From an uncultured Flavobacteriaceae bacterium (GTDB lineage Bacteria > Bacteroidota > Bacteroidia > Flavobacteriales > Flavobacteriaceae), in NCBI GenBank assembly GCA_947489085.1, contig CANLCJ010000002.1, forward strand, positions 124,001 to 188,000: a stretch of DNA of 64,000 bases, read 5' to 3'. The notes under the pieces were generated by a model that was not told the origin of the DNA, ran no database searches, and was given only the letters and a program-made list of their open reading frames with translations. Each line of letters begins with the position of its first letter. Position 1 is the stretch's first letter. Positions 53,201 to 60,482 of this stretch are shown in pieces. The translations under genes and the position numbers were made by a program.

Positions 53201-53799
53201 TCCTCATCTTTCAATTCAATTCAGTATCAAAACCAGCCATTATCATGCTCGCTATCTTTTTAAGTCTTATTGGCGTGTTTGGAGGTATCGTTATAACAGG
53301 TAGCGCTTTTGTTATCATGATGACCATGATGGGGATCATTTCTCTCGCAGGAATTGTTGTAAACAACGGTGTGGTGCTTCTGGATTACACCCAATTGTTA
53401 ATCGATAGAAAAAAAGTACAGCTTAACATTGCCGAAGACGTCTATATACAGAAACCAGATTTAATAGAAGCCATAGTAAAAGGCGGTAAAGCGCGTTTAC
53501 GCCCAGTACTCTTAACCGCTATTACTACTATTTTAGGATTAATCCCCTTAGCTACAGGTTTAAACATTAACTTTTTTACATTATTTAGCGAATTTAACCC
53601 TCATATTTATGTTGGTGGAGATAATGTTATCTTTTGGGGACCTCTGGCATGGACGGTAATTTATGGTTTATTTATAGCCACTTTCCTGACATTAATCGTG
53701 GTTCCTATTTTATTCTACCTCGTAACCTTATTTAAAATGTGGTTGTATAAAGATCGTGTAGCAACTACTGAAGCTCTAGCTACTTCTAAAGACAATTAG
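50296..53799 (+). CDS. RND multidrug efflux permease (AcrB-like)
   Basis: 1167 residues with twelve transmembrane segments and two large periplasmic loops. Landmarks include ETKIYISSIYPGNTAEDIEKLITDPIEDKL near residue 45. The fourth helix region GLIMGLGMLVDNGIVVVENVYRL near 410 carries the essential Asp of the proton relay, and a later GIISLAGIVVNNGVVLLDY near 1015. An extra membrane block lies around residues 515-560 (IGGLGVLILIFGGTYRGLG). The family uses proton flow to expel drugs, bile-salt-like compounds or dyes. It is the last gene of the tetR operon and is followed by a strong terminator. Confidence 0.9.
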   Translation: MAKTNKKVDKEFAWSSWAINNKTTMYVLIALILVLGTGAYFSMPRENFPEIKETKIYISSIYPGNTAEDIEKLITDPIEDKLKTVSNVVEITSTSQEDYSIVIVEFDENISVEAAKQKVKDEVDSETASEDWPTFNGAKVEPNVFDLSMSEEIPILNINISGDYPIDKLKAFGEYLEDEIESLQEIKQVDIRGAQEKEVEIAVDIYKMMAAQVSFDDIINTISRENLTMSAGNLITSGQRRTIRIIGEIEKPEELESFVVKSERGNAIYLRDVAVVTFKDEDKTTYAREFGHPVVMLDVKKRAGKNMVDAAEQIQKIKADAVANVFPPDLTVTIANDQSSKTIGQVDDLVNNIIFGILLVVTVLMFFLGFKNALFVGFAIPMSMFMSLMILNLLGYTMNTMILFGLIMGLGMLVDNGIVVVENVYRLMSEEGMSRIEAAKKGIGEIAYPIIISTATTVAAFIPLGLWPGVMGQFMIYFPITLSVVLGSSLFVAIFFNSVLVSQYMTIEDKEMPLKNIIKISAIVGGLGVLILIFGGTYRGLGTLMVATIVLLWAYRFFLRGWANGFQNKILPKWERFYERILRATLKGGKPIVITIITFVLLIIAFMGFGASVGSQRTKVEFFPDNTPNQIIVYIEYPEGTDIAKTNAITKDIEQRVYTVLNENTYMKGDFNFLTESAVSQVGEGAGNPQTDGGSAAEMPHRGKITATMREYKFRDGADSNVLLKKVQEALKGIYPGVAISVEKDAVGPPAGYPINIEIEGKDYGELIATAEKMKDFINTKNIQGIDALKIDVNKSKPSMKVQIDRKKAGELGVTAGQVGQQLRNSIFGAKAGIYKNDGEDYDIYVRFNKENRYNTSAIFNQKITFRDISTGQIKEVPVSAVAHQNNSSGFSAIKHKSVKRVVTLYSALAPGFTDAGAIVTKIQNEMKSFTEKPDDVKIDYTGQIEEQNKQMAFLMGAFFTGLGLIFFILIFQFNSVSKPAIIMLAIFLSLIGVFGGIVITGSAFVIMMTMMGIISLAGIVVNNGVVLLDYTQLLIDRKKVQLNIAEDVYIQKPDLIEAIVKGGKARLRPVLLTAITTILGLIPLATGLNINFFTLFSEFNPHIYVGGDNVIFWGPLAWTVIYGLFIATFLTLIVVPILFYLVTLFKMWLYKDRVATTEALATSKDN

Positions 53800-53821
53800 A
53801 TCTAATAGTTTTAAAATATCC

Positions 53822-53854
53822 AAAAAGAGTTGCCTTTTATGTGCAACTCTTTTT
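53822..53854 (+). terminator. Terminator of the RND operon
   Basis: A perfect 12-bp stem (AAAAAGAGTTGC and its complement) with a 9-base loop and a T run inside the right arm. It starts 23 bases after the RND stop. Confidence 0.8.
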
Positions 53855-53862
53855 GGTATCAT

Positions 53863-54795
53863 TTTTTTAACACTACAGTTTTCATCCTAACAAGGAGGGA
53901 CTAAGGGAGGTGTTACTTATAATTTCAAAACAGAGAAATAACAGACCTCCAACACACCCCTTAATCCCCTCTTCCTAAAGGGGAAACGCATACCCTATAT
54001 TATTATTAAACAACCCTCTTTTTTAACACTACAGTTTCCATCCTAACAAGGAGGGAGTAAGAGTGGTGCTTAAATAACTTTAAAAATAGACACATCAAAA
54101 CGCAACAAACACTCCCCCTATTCCCCTCTTTCTAGAGGGGAACCGCATACGTTATCTTATTTTTAAACAACTCTATTTTTTAACGCTACAGTTTCCCTCC
54201 TAACAAGGAGGGAGTAAGGGAGGTGTTTAAATAACTCTTAAAAGAAATACTCTTAAAACATCAAAACACATCGTACACTCCCCTTACTCCCCTCTTTATA
54301 GAGGGGAAACGCACTCCCCTATATTATCATTAAACAACTCTCTTTTTTAACACTACAGTTTCCCTCCTAATAAGGAGGGATTAAGGGAGGTGTTAATAAC
54401 AACTTCAAAACAGAGAAACAACAGACCCGCAACACACCCCTTACTCCCCTCTTCCTAGAGGGGAAAACGCATACACTATCTTATCCTTAAACAACTCTAC
54501 TTTTTAACACTACAGTTTCCCTCCTAACAAGGAGGGAGTAAGGGTGGTGTTAATAACAACTTCAAAACAGAGAAACAACAGACCCGCAACACACCCCTTA
54601 CTCCCCTCTTCCTAGAGGGGAAAACGCATACACTATCTTATCCTTAAACAACTCTACTTTTTAACACTACAGTTTCCCTCCTAATAAGGAGGGATTAAGG
54701 GAGGTGTTAGAATAACTCTAAAACAGAAACACCCTTAAAACATCAAAACACATCATACACAACTTAGCTCCTCCTTTTTAGAGGGGGAATTCGAG
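53863..54795. repeat. Palindromic tandem-repeat array, left block (6 units)
   Basis: Six units of about 154-168 bases. Each unit has a first hairpin (core CCCTCCTAACAAGGAGGG or a variant) beside a GTAAGGGAGGTGTT-like stretch. A short variable linker follows, then ACACCCCTTACTCCCC leading to a second hairpin (core CCCCTCTTCCTAGAGGGG). An AT-rich link that ends TTTTTTAACACTACAG comes before the next unit. The stretches beside the two hairpins are complementary, so a unit can fold either into two small hairpins or one long one. Units at about 54346-54500 and 54500-54656 are nearly identical in their second halves, which points to recent duplication. No long reading frame is encoded. The array lies between the RND terminator and the DUF559 gene. 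Confidence 0.85.
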
Positions 54796-54806
54796 CACCA
54801 TGTATT

Positions 54807-55184
54807 TCAAATACTATGACGATTTTCAAATTGGATAATATAATCTTCTATAGCTCTTAAAACATTGTCTATATCGTTCATAATTTGATAATCAGAAAAT
54901 CGCAATACCTCTATCCCTAATTCATTCAATCGTTTTGTCTTCAGTTCATCTTTTTCGTAAACTTCCAATACCTCATGGGAATAACCATCACATTCTATAG
55001 CCAGTTTGAGCCTATTACAAAAAAAATCAACAATATATTCATCAATGGGCTTTTGTCTATGAAAATCATAGCCATACATTTGATCTCTTCTCAAAAATGT
55101 CCACAGTTTAATTTCAGATTTTGTAGAATTATTTCGAAGTTGTCTTGCTAAAATTTTTAGTTTAGGATTATAGTAGATTTTCAT
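54807..55184 (-). CDS. DUF559 (Vsr-like) endonuclease-domain protein
   Basis: 125 residues, a single DUF559 domain. Conserved residues are Glu in SEIKLWTFLR (residue 24), RQKPIDEYIVDFFC (43-56, with Asp53 a candidate catalytic residue), LAIECDGYSH (61-70, with Glu64 and Asp66) and RLNELGIEVLRF (85-96). The fold belongs to the PD-(D/E)XK class together with very-short-patch repair endonuclease Vsr. No cleavage site or partner is known. The gene lies inside the repeat array, replacing the AT-rich link between two units, with its 3' end touching a hairpin-bearing unit. That context suggests a role in repeat mobility or homing, but is only suggestive. Confidence 0.85.
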   Translation of the reverse strand: MKIYYNPKLKILARQLRNNSTKSEIKLWTFLRRDQMYGYDFHRQKPIDEYIVDFFCNRLKLAIECDGYSHEVLEVYEKDELKTKRLNELGIEVLRFSDYQIMNDIDNVLRAIEDYIIQFENRHSI

Positions 55185-55257
55185 TATTACTAATTAGATT
55201 AATTATATTAATTTACTTTCAAAAATAAAAGAAAAAGATTTCAAATCATATAATCCA

Positions 55258-55951
55258 ATACCAACTTTCTTTTTTAACAAACAGTTTTCCTCCTACGAGA
55301 CGAGATTGTAAACAATGCTATTTATAGCTTCACACACCCCTTACTCCCCTCTTCCTAGAGGGGAAACGCATACGCTTCCGCATCATTTAATATCCTCTTT
55401 TTTAACACCACAGTTTCCCTCCTAACAAGGAGGGACTAAGGGTGGTGTTCAAATAACGCTAAAATAGAAACACCCTTAAAACAATAAAACACATCACACA
55501 CTCCCCTTAATCCCCTCTTCCTAGAGAGGAAACGCATTCCCTATATTATCATTAAACAACTCTATTTTTTTAACACTACAGTTTACCTCCTAACAAGGAG
55601 GGATTAAGGGAGGTTTTCAAATAACGCTAAAATAGAAACACCCTTAAAACAATAAAACACATCACACACTCCCCTTAATCCCCTCTTTCTAGAGGGGTAA
55701 ACGCATTCCCTATATTATCATTAAACAACTCTATTTTTTTAACACTATAGTTTCCCTCCTAATAAGGAGGGAGTAAGGGTGGTGTTAGAATAACTCTAAA
55801 ACAGAAACACCTTTAAAACATCAAACACATCACACACTCCCCTTACTCCCCTCTTTATAGAGGGGAAACGCATTCCCTATATTATCATTAAACAACTCTA
55901 CTTTTTAACGTTACAGTTTCCCTCCTAATAAGGAGGGAGTAAGGGAGGTGT
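55258..55951. repeat. Palindromic tandem-repeat array, right block (5 units)
   Basis: Continues the array on the far side of DUF559. The first unit is degenerate (its first hairpin is broken near 55285-55310). Three full units follow, starting near 55398, 55566 and 55734. The last unit is half, starting near 55899 and ending after the first hairpin at about 55951. Period is about 165-168 bases, slightly longer than on the left. The aspS promoter begins about 90 bases later. With the left block the array has roughly eleven first-type and ten second-type hairpins. Confidence 0.83.
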
Positions 55952-56038
55952 CCGCAAAAAGCATCATAAAGTCCTTCCTAAAATGAATAGCCTATAAATT
56001 CAATACAAAAATGACTTAGTAAACTCCCATAACTTATG

Positions 56039-56046
56039 TAAATTTG
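56039..56046 (+). promoter_or_regulatory. aspS promoter -7 box
   Basis: TAAATTTG matches the Bacteroidetes TAnnTTTG consensus and lies 18 bases ahead of the aspS start, giving a short leader. No convincing -33 element was found at the expected distance. Confidence 0.45.
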
Positions 56047-56064
56047 TGGCTCAATTTTTTTACA

Positions 56065-57819
56065 ATGTACAGAAGTCATAATTGCGGCGAATTAAGAGCT
56101 GCTCATATCAATACAGAAGTTACACTTTCAGGTTGGGTGCAACGCATCAAAGATTTAGGCGCCATTAATTGGGTCATTCTTAGAGACCGCTACGGTTTAA
56201 CCCAACTGGTGTTTGATCAAGAACGCTCTGAAGCAGCACTCTTAGAACGTTCTCAAAAATTAGGCAGAGAGTTTGTCATCCAAATTAAAGGAACGGTTAT
56301 AGAGCGCGAATCTAAAAATAACGCCATGGCCACTGGAGACATTGAAATTTTAGTGTCTGAACTCACTATTCTTAACGAAGCTCAAACACCTCCTTTTACA
56401 ATAGAAGACCAAACCGATGGCGGCGAAGATTTAAGAATGAAATACCGCTATCTAGACATACGCCGTAACCCGGTTAAAGAAAGCCTTATTTTTAGACATA
56501 AAGTAACGCAAGAAGTTCGCAACTATTTATCTAAAGATGGGTTTATTGAAGTTGAAACGCCTTACCTCATCAAATCTACACCAGAAGGTGCTAGAGATTT
56601 CGTGGTCCCTTCTAGAATGAATGAAGGACAGTTTTATGCCTTGCCACAATCGCCTCAAACCTTCAAACAACTATTGATGGTAGGCGGTATGGATAAGTAT
56701 TTTCAAATTGTAAAATGCTTTAGAGATGAAGATTTACGTGCCGATAGACAACCAGAGTTCACACAAATAGACTGTGAAATGGCATTTATCGAGCAAGAAG
56801 ATATTCTAAATGCTTTTGAAGGTCTTACCCGCCACCTTTTAAAAGAAATAAATGGTGTAGAAATTGAAAAGTTTCCACGCATGCTTTACGACGATGCCAT
56901 GCGTCTTTATGGTAATGACAAACCAGATATTCGTTTTGGGATGGCATTTGGTGAATTAAATGCAGTCGCGCAACATAAAGACTTCAAAGTCTTTAATTCT
57001 GCCGAACTTGTTGTAGGTATCGCTGTGCCTGGTGGTAACACCTATACCCGAAAAGACATCGACAAACTTATTTCTTGGGTAAAACGCCCGCAAGTAGGGG
57101 CTTTAGGAATGGTGTATTGCCGTTGCAACGAAGATGGTTCTTATAAATCTTCTGTAGACAAATTTTACAACCAAGACGATTTGGCAAAATGGGCAGACGT
57201 TACTGGCGCCAAACCAGGAGACCTTATTTGTGTACTTTCTGGAGACACGAATAAAGTGCGTGCACAGCTAAGTGCTTTACGTATGGAGCTGGCTGAGCGT
57301 TTAGAATTACGTAAACCCGACGAATTTGCACCACTTTGGGTGATGGATTTCCCATTATTAGAATGGGACGAAGACACCGAACGTTACCATGCCATGCACC
57401 ACCCATTTACAGCTCCAAAACCAGGGCAACTTGAATTATTAAAGACAGACCCAGGTGCTGTAAAAGCTAATGCTTACGATTTGGTACTTAATGGTAACGA
57501 AATAGGCGGTGGTTCTATTAGAATACACGACAAAGCAACACAAGCCCTAATGTTCGATTATTTAGGCTTTACTCCAGAAGAAGCTAAAGCGCAATTTGGA
57601 TTCCTTATGGATGCCTTTCAATACGGTGCACCACCACATGGTGGTTTGGCTTTTGGCTTAGACCGTTTGGTTGCCATTTTAGGCGGGCAAGAAACCATAC
57701 GCGACTTTATCGCGTTCCCGAAAAACAACTCCGGACGCGATGTCATGATCGATGCGCCTGCGCCAATAGACGATGCGCAATTAGAGGAGTTAAGCTTAAA
57801 ACTTAATGTAAAATCATAA
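56065..57819 (+). CDS. aspS: Aspartyl-tRNA synthetase
   Basis: 584 residues from the ATG at 56065; the open frame upstream begins at TTG and is not needed. The N-terminal OB-fold ([29 protein letters not shown]) binds the anticodon. Class II motifs follow: motif 1 around residue 150 ([30 protein letters not shown]), motif 2 ([23 protein letters not shown]), the bacterial insertion domain around 280-430 (GAD-type), and motif 3 ([15 protein letters not shown]) near the end. The enzyme charges tRNA-Asp, and the bacterial type is present in all members of this phylum. A strong terminator lies directly after the stop. Confidence 0.96.
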   Translation: MYRSHNCGELRAAHINTEVTLSGWVQRIKDLGAINWVILRDRYGLTQLVFDQERSEAALLERSQKLGREFVIQIKGTVIERESKNNAMATGDIEILVSELTILNEAQTPPFTIEDQTDGGEDLRMKYRYLDIRRNPVKESLIFRHKVTQEVRNYLSKDGFIEVETPYLIKSTPEGARDFVVPSRMNEGQFYALPQSPQTFKQLLMVGGMDKYFQIVKCFRDEDLRADRQPEFTQIDCEMAFIEQEDILNAFEGLTRHLLKEINGVEIEKFPRMLYDDAMRLYGNDKPDIRFGMAFGELNAVAQHKDFKVFNSAELVVGIAVPGGNTYTRKDIDKLISWVKRPQVGALGMVYCRCNEDGSYKSSVDKFYNQDDLAKWADVTGAKPGDLICVLSGDTNKVRAQLSALRMELAERLELRKPDEFAPLWVMDFPLLEWDEDTERYHAMHHPFTAPKPGQLELLKTDPGAVKANAYDLVLNGNEIGGGSIRIHDKATQALMFDYLGFTPEEAKAQFGFLMDAFQYGAPPHGGLAFGLDRLVAILGGQETIRDFIAFPKNNSGRDVMIDAPAPIDDAQLEELSLKLNVKS

Positions 57820-57822
57820 ATC

Positions 57823-57853
57823 AAAAAAAATCCTGCTCGCGCGGGATTTTTTA
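57823..57853 (+). terminator. aspS terminator
   Basis: A 10-bp stem (AAAATCCTGC with its partner, one G-U pair), 4-base loop TCGC and a T run start 4 bases after the aspS stop. Confidence 0.85.
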
Positions 57854-57913
57854 TTAATTTTATAAAAGCACCGATGTCTTATTCTAGCCTTATTCTAAAA
57901 CCCAAGAACACAC

Positions 57914-59695
57914 ATGAGTTTTAAAGGTGTTTTACGCAATTTTTTAATTTGGAAATACAAACATATTTCCGAACAACAGTTTATATACATACTTAGTATT
58001 CTTGTGGGCTTTTTAGCAGGAATAGGTACTGTTATTCTAAAAAACTTAACCCACTCCATACGCTACTTTTTTAACCTTTACATCTTTAAAGACTATCAAA
58101 ATTCATTATACTTCATACTCCCTATTATCGGATTGTTATTGGTCTACATTATAAAGCAAACCTTTTTAAAAAAACATATTGGGCACGGCATTTCTACAAC
58201 ACTACATGCTGTTTCCAAACTTAATGGCATTATACCCCGTTACAACATTTACGCTGCCCTAATTACCGCGCCTTTAACTGTAGGCTTTGGGGGTTCTGTA
58301 GGGTTACAAGGGCCTGCTGTGAGTGTAGGAGCTGCGCTAGGTTCTAACGCTGCACGTTTATTTCATATGAACACCAAAACGCGCCTGTTACTTATTGCTT
58401 GTGCTGCTACTGGTGCTATGGCTTCTATGTTTAAAGCCCCTATAGCAGCCATTGTATTTGCCATAGAAATATTTAGTTTAGACATTGCCTTTGGGGCATT
58501 AATTCCTCTCCTACTCGCTTCTGTTGCTGCAATACTAACGTCTTATTTCTTTCTTGGCACAGATGTCTTACTCCGTTTTAAATTAACAGATACCTTTCAA
58601 ATAGAAGATATAGGTTTCTATGCCCTACTTGCTGTAGCGACTGGTTTTATATCTGTATACTACTCTAAAGTATTCTTTGGAATTACCAACTATTTTAAAA
58701 CATTTAACAGCAGGGCCAAACGCCTATTAATAGGGGGACTTGCTATCGGTACCATGCTCTATATTGTCCCTCCCCTATATGGTGAAGGGTATGGTATCAT
58801 GAACAATTTGCTTAAAGGAGACCATATCGCTGCTATAGGGCGTACACCTTTCGATTTAGATTTAGAGAATATTTGGATTGTTATAGGACTTTTATTGGGC
58901 ATTACAGTTTTTAAAGCCATTGCAATGACCACAACTTTTGGTGCTGGTGGCGTAGGCGGTGTATTTATTCCAACCCTTGTAATGGGAAGTGCCTTAGGTA
59001 ATGCCTTTGCTAAAATTATTAACCATATGGGACTGCATTTTCAAGTCTCAGAATCTAATTTTACGTTAATTGGGATGACAGGGCTAATGGCAGGTGTTTT
59101 ACATGCCCCATTAACCGCCATTTTCTTAATTGCAGAAATAACAGGAGGCTACGAACTGTTTGTGCCTTTAATGCTAGTATCGGCCATATCCTTTGCTATT
59201 ACCAAATATTATGTTCCGCACTCTATTTATACCTTAAAATTGGCCAAACGTGGTGAACTTATTACTTACGATAAGGATAAAAACGTGCTTATGATGTTAG
59301 AAATAGATAAGGTTATCGAAACTAATTTCGTCATTCTAAACCCCGAAATGAAGCTAGGGGACGTTTTAAAAAATGCTGTAGCCAAATCGTCTAGAAATCA
59401 TTTTCCTGTAGTTAACGCAACTAATGAATTTTTAGGCGTACTACGCCTAGACGACATAAGACACCTTATGTTTAATACAGAACTTTACGATAAAGTAGAC
59501 GTAGAAAGCTTAATGAATGCTAGCGCGGGGCTTATTACATATGAAAAAGATACCATGAGCACTATAATGGATAAGTTTAAAACCAGTGGGGCTTGGAATT
59601 TGCCTGTTATAAAAAACGGCAAATATTATGGCTACATCTCTAAATCGAAATTACTAACGGCCTACAGACGCCAATTGATTAACGTGACACACTAA
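57914..59695 (+). CDS. ClC-type chloride channel/transporter with CBS domains
   Basis: 593 residues. The ClC membrane core (about residues 20-440) is clear, with GHGISTTLHAV near residue 90, GFGGSVGLQGPAVSVG near 126-141, and GAGGVGGVFIPTLVMGSALG near 345. Two CBS domains follow (about 460-590), which usually bind adenine nucleotides. The GREGP-type selectivity motif here reads GLQGP, with Gln at residue 132 where exchangers have the gating Glu. The second (internal) proton Glu pair of exchangers is also not obvious (FAIEIFSLD). So it may be a passive chloride channel, not a 2Cl-/H+ exchanger. The following small gene is 9 bases downstream. Confidence 0.88.
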   Translation: MSFKGVLRNFLIWKYKHISEQQFIYILSILVGFLAGIGTVILKNLTHSIRYFFNLYIFKDYQNSLYFILPIIGLLLVYIIKQTFLKKHIGHGISTTLHAVSKLNGIIPRYNIYAALITAPLTVGFGGSVGLQGPAVSVGAALGSNAARLFHMNTKTRLLLIACAATGAMASMFKAPIAAIVFAIEIFSLDIAFGALIPLLLASVAAILTSYFFLGTDVLLRFKLTDTFQIEDIGFYALLAVATGFISVYYSKVFFGITNYFKTFNSRAKRLLIGGLAIGTMLYIVPPLYGEGYGIMNNLLKGDHIAAIGRTPFDLDLENIWIVIGLLLGITVFKAIAMTTTFGAGGVGGVFIPTLVMGSALGNAFAKIINHMGLHFQVSESNFTLIGMTGLMAGVLHAPLTAIFLIAEITGGYELFVPLMLVSAISFAITKYYVPHSIYTLKLAKRGELITYDKDKNVLMMLEIDKVIETNFVILNPEMKLGDVLKNAVAKSSRNHFPVVNATNEFLGVLRLDDIRHLMFNTELYDKVDVESLMNASAGLITYEKDTMSTIMDKFKTSGAWNLPVIKNGKYYGYISKSKLLTAYRRQLINVTH

Positions 59696-59704
59696 GTATT
59701 AATT

Positions 59705-59941
59705 ATGAAATATGTTGCCTTACTATTATTCCTAATATCTGGAGGTTTAATTACCTATGGTTATTTAACTCCCTCTAACGATGCTCAAAAATTTATTGGA
59801 TCGGGTGTTGCCGTACTTTTTTTACTCGCATTTCCTTTTTTTACATATTACCGTTGGAAGGATAAAGACATTAAAGACTACATGCTTACCAAAGAGAATT
59901 TAGATAAGATGAGAGCGAAAGGAAAAGACAAAACTCTTTGA
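59705..59941 (+). CDS. Small membrane protein, unknown
   Basis: 78 residues with two hydrophobic segments (VALLLFLISGGLITYGYL and GSGVAVLFLLAFPFFTYY) and a basic, charged C-terminal tail. No family recognised. It lies 9 bases downstream of the ClC gene and is probably co-transcribed, so it may be an accessory factor, though conservation was not tested. Confidence 0.62.
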   Translation: MKYVALLLFLISGGLITYGYLTPSNDAQKFIGSGVAVLFLLAFPFFTYYRWKDKDIKDYMLTKENLDKMRAKGKDKTL

Positions 59942-59993
59942 TCTTCTTATATGTTACAAGTTTCCCGAAATACAAAACTCAAAGAAGACTCGC

Positions 59994-60443
59994 TTAATTT
60001 AAATTGCGCTTCTGTATAAAGAAGCGTTTTAATAATTCACTAGCTTCCTCTGCTAAAACACCGCCTTTTAAGGTCGTTTTAGGGTGTAATTTTGTTTGCA
60101 ATGCAATACAACCCCGTTCTAGGTCGCGAGCGCCGTAAACAATATGAGATATTTGGCTCCAATACAAAGCCCCTGCGCACATTTGGCAAGGCTCTAAAGT
60201 AACATATAAGGTGCATTTTTTTAAATACTTCCCTCCCAAATAGTTTGCCGCTGCCGTTATCGCTTGCATCTCGGCATGTGCAGTAACATCGGTTAAGGTT
60301 TCGGTAAGGTTATGGCCTCTTGCTATAATGGTATTATCGACTACAATAACTGCGCCTACAGGAATTTCACCTTTTTCAAAAGCTATTTCTGCCTCTTGCA
60401 AGGCTTTTTTCATAAAATAAGTATCATCAAAAGGTTGTATCAT
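59994..60443 (-). CDS. tadA: tRNA-adenosine deaminase TadA-like
   Basis: 149 residues, a cytidine-deaminase fold. The zinc and proton-shuttle motif HAE lies at 56-58 and PCQMC at 85-89, with conserved EIPVGAVIVV near 26-35 and the helix-5 block around ARDLERG. TadA converts A34 to inosine in tRNA-Arg(ACG); other deaminases with the same motifs act on guanine or nucleosides, so the symbol is by best family match. Its promoter box overlaps that of dxs, and the two genes are divergent with 39 bases between starts. Confidence 0.85.
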   Translation of the reverse strand: MIQPFDDTYFMKKALQEAEIAFEKGEIPVGAVIVVDNTIIARGHNLTETLTDVTAHAEMQAITAAANYLGGKYLKKCTLYVTLEPCQMCAGALYWSQISHIVYGARDLERGCIALQTKLHPKTTLKGGVLAEEASELLKRFFIQKRNLN

Positions 60444-60448
60444 AATAA

Positions 60449-60478
60449 CAAAAATACGATTTCATTCTCGTATTTTTG
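60449..60478. promoter_or_regulatory. Mirror-image divergent promoters of tadA and dxs
   Basis: TATTTTTG on the plus strand (60471-60478) and TATTTTTG on the minus strand (60449-60456) are mirror images and form the arms of one perfect inverted repeat (AAAATACGA/TCGTATTTT, 60451-60476). Each box ends 4-5 bases before a start codon: GTG of dxs at 60483 and ATG of tadA at 60443. Both transcripts would be leaderless or nearly so. The -33 region of each promoter overlaps the -7 box of the other, so they cannot be occupied simultaneously. Confidence 0.55.
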
Positions 60479-60482
60479 CACT

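Noticed and set aside
53863-55951. CRISPR array
   Set aside because: The repeats are too long (154-168 bases), vary internally, contain GC-rich hairpins, and the stretches between them are conserved and not unique spacers. No cas genes are present.
60312-60482. 57-residue N-terminal extension of dxs
   Set aside because: It overlaps tadA on the other strand, includes non-protein-like sequence, and precedes the promoter box at 60471-60478. The GTG at 60483 is favoured.
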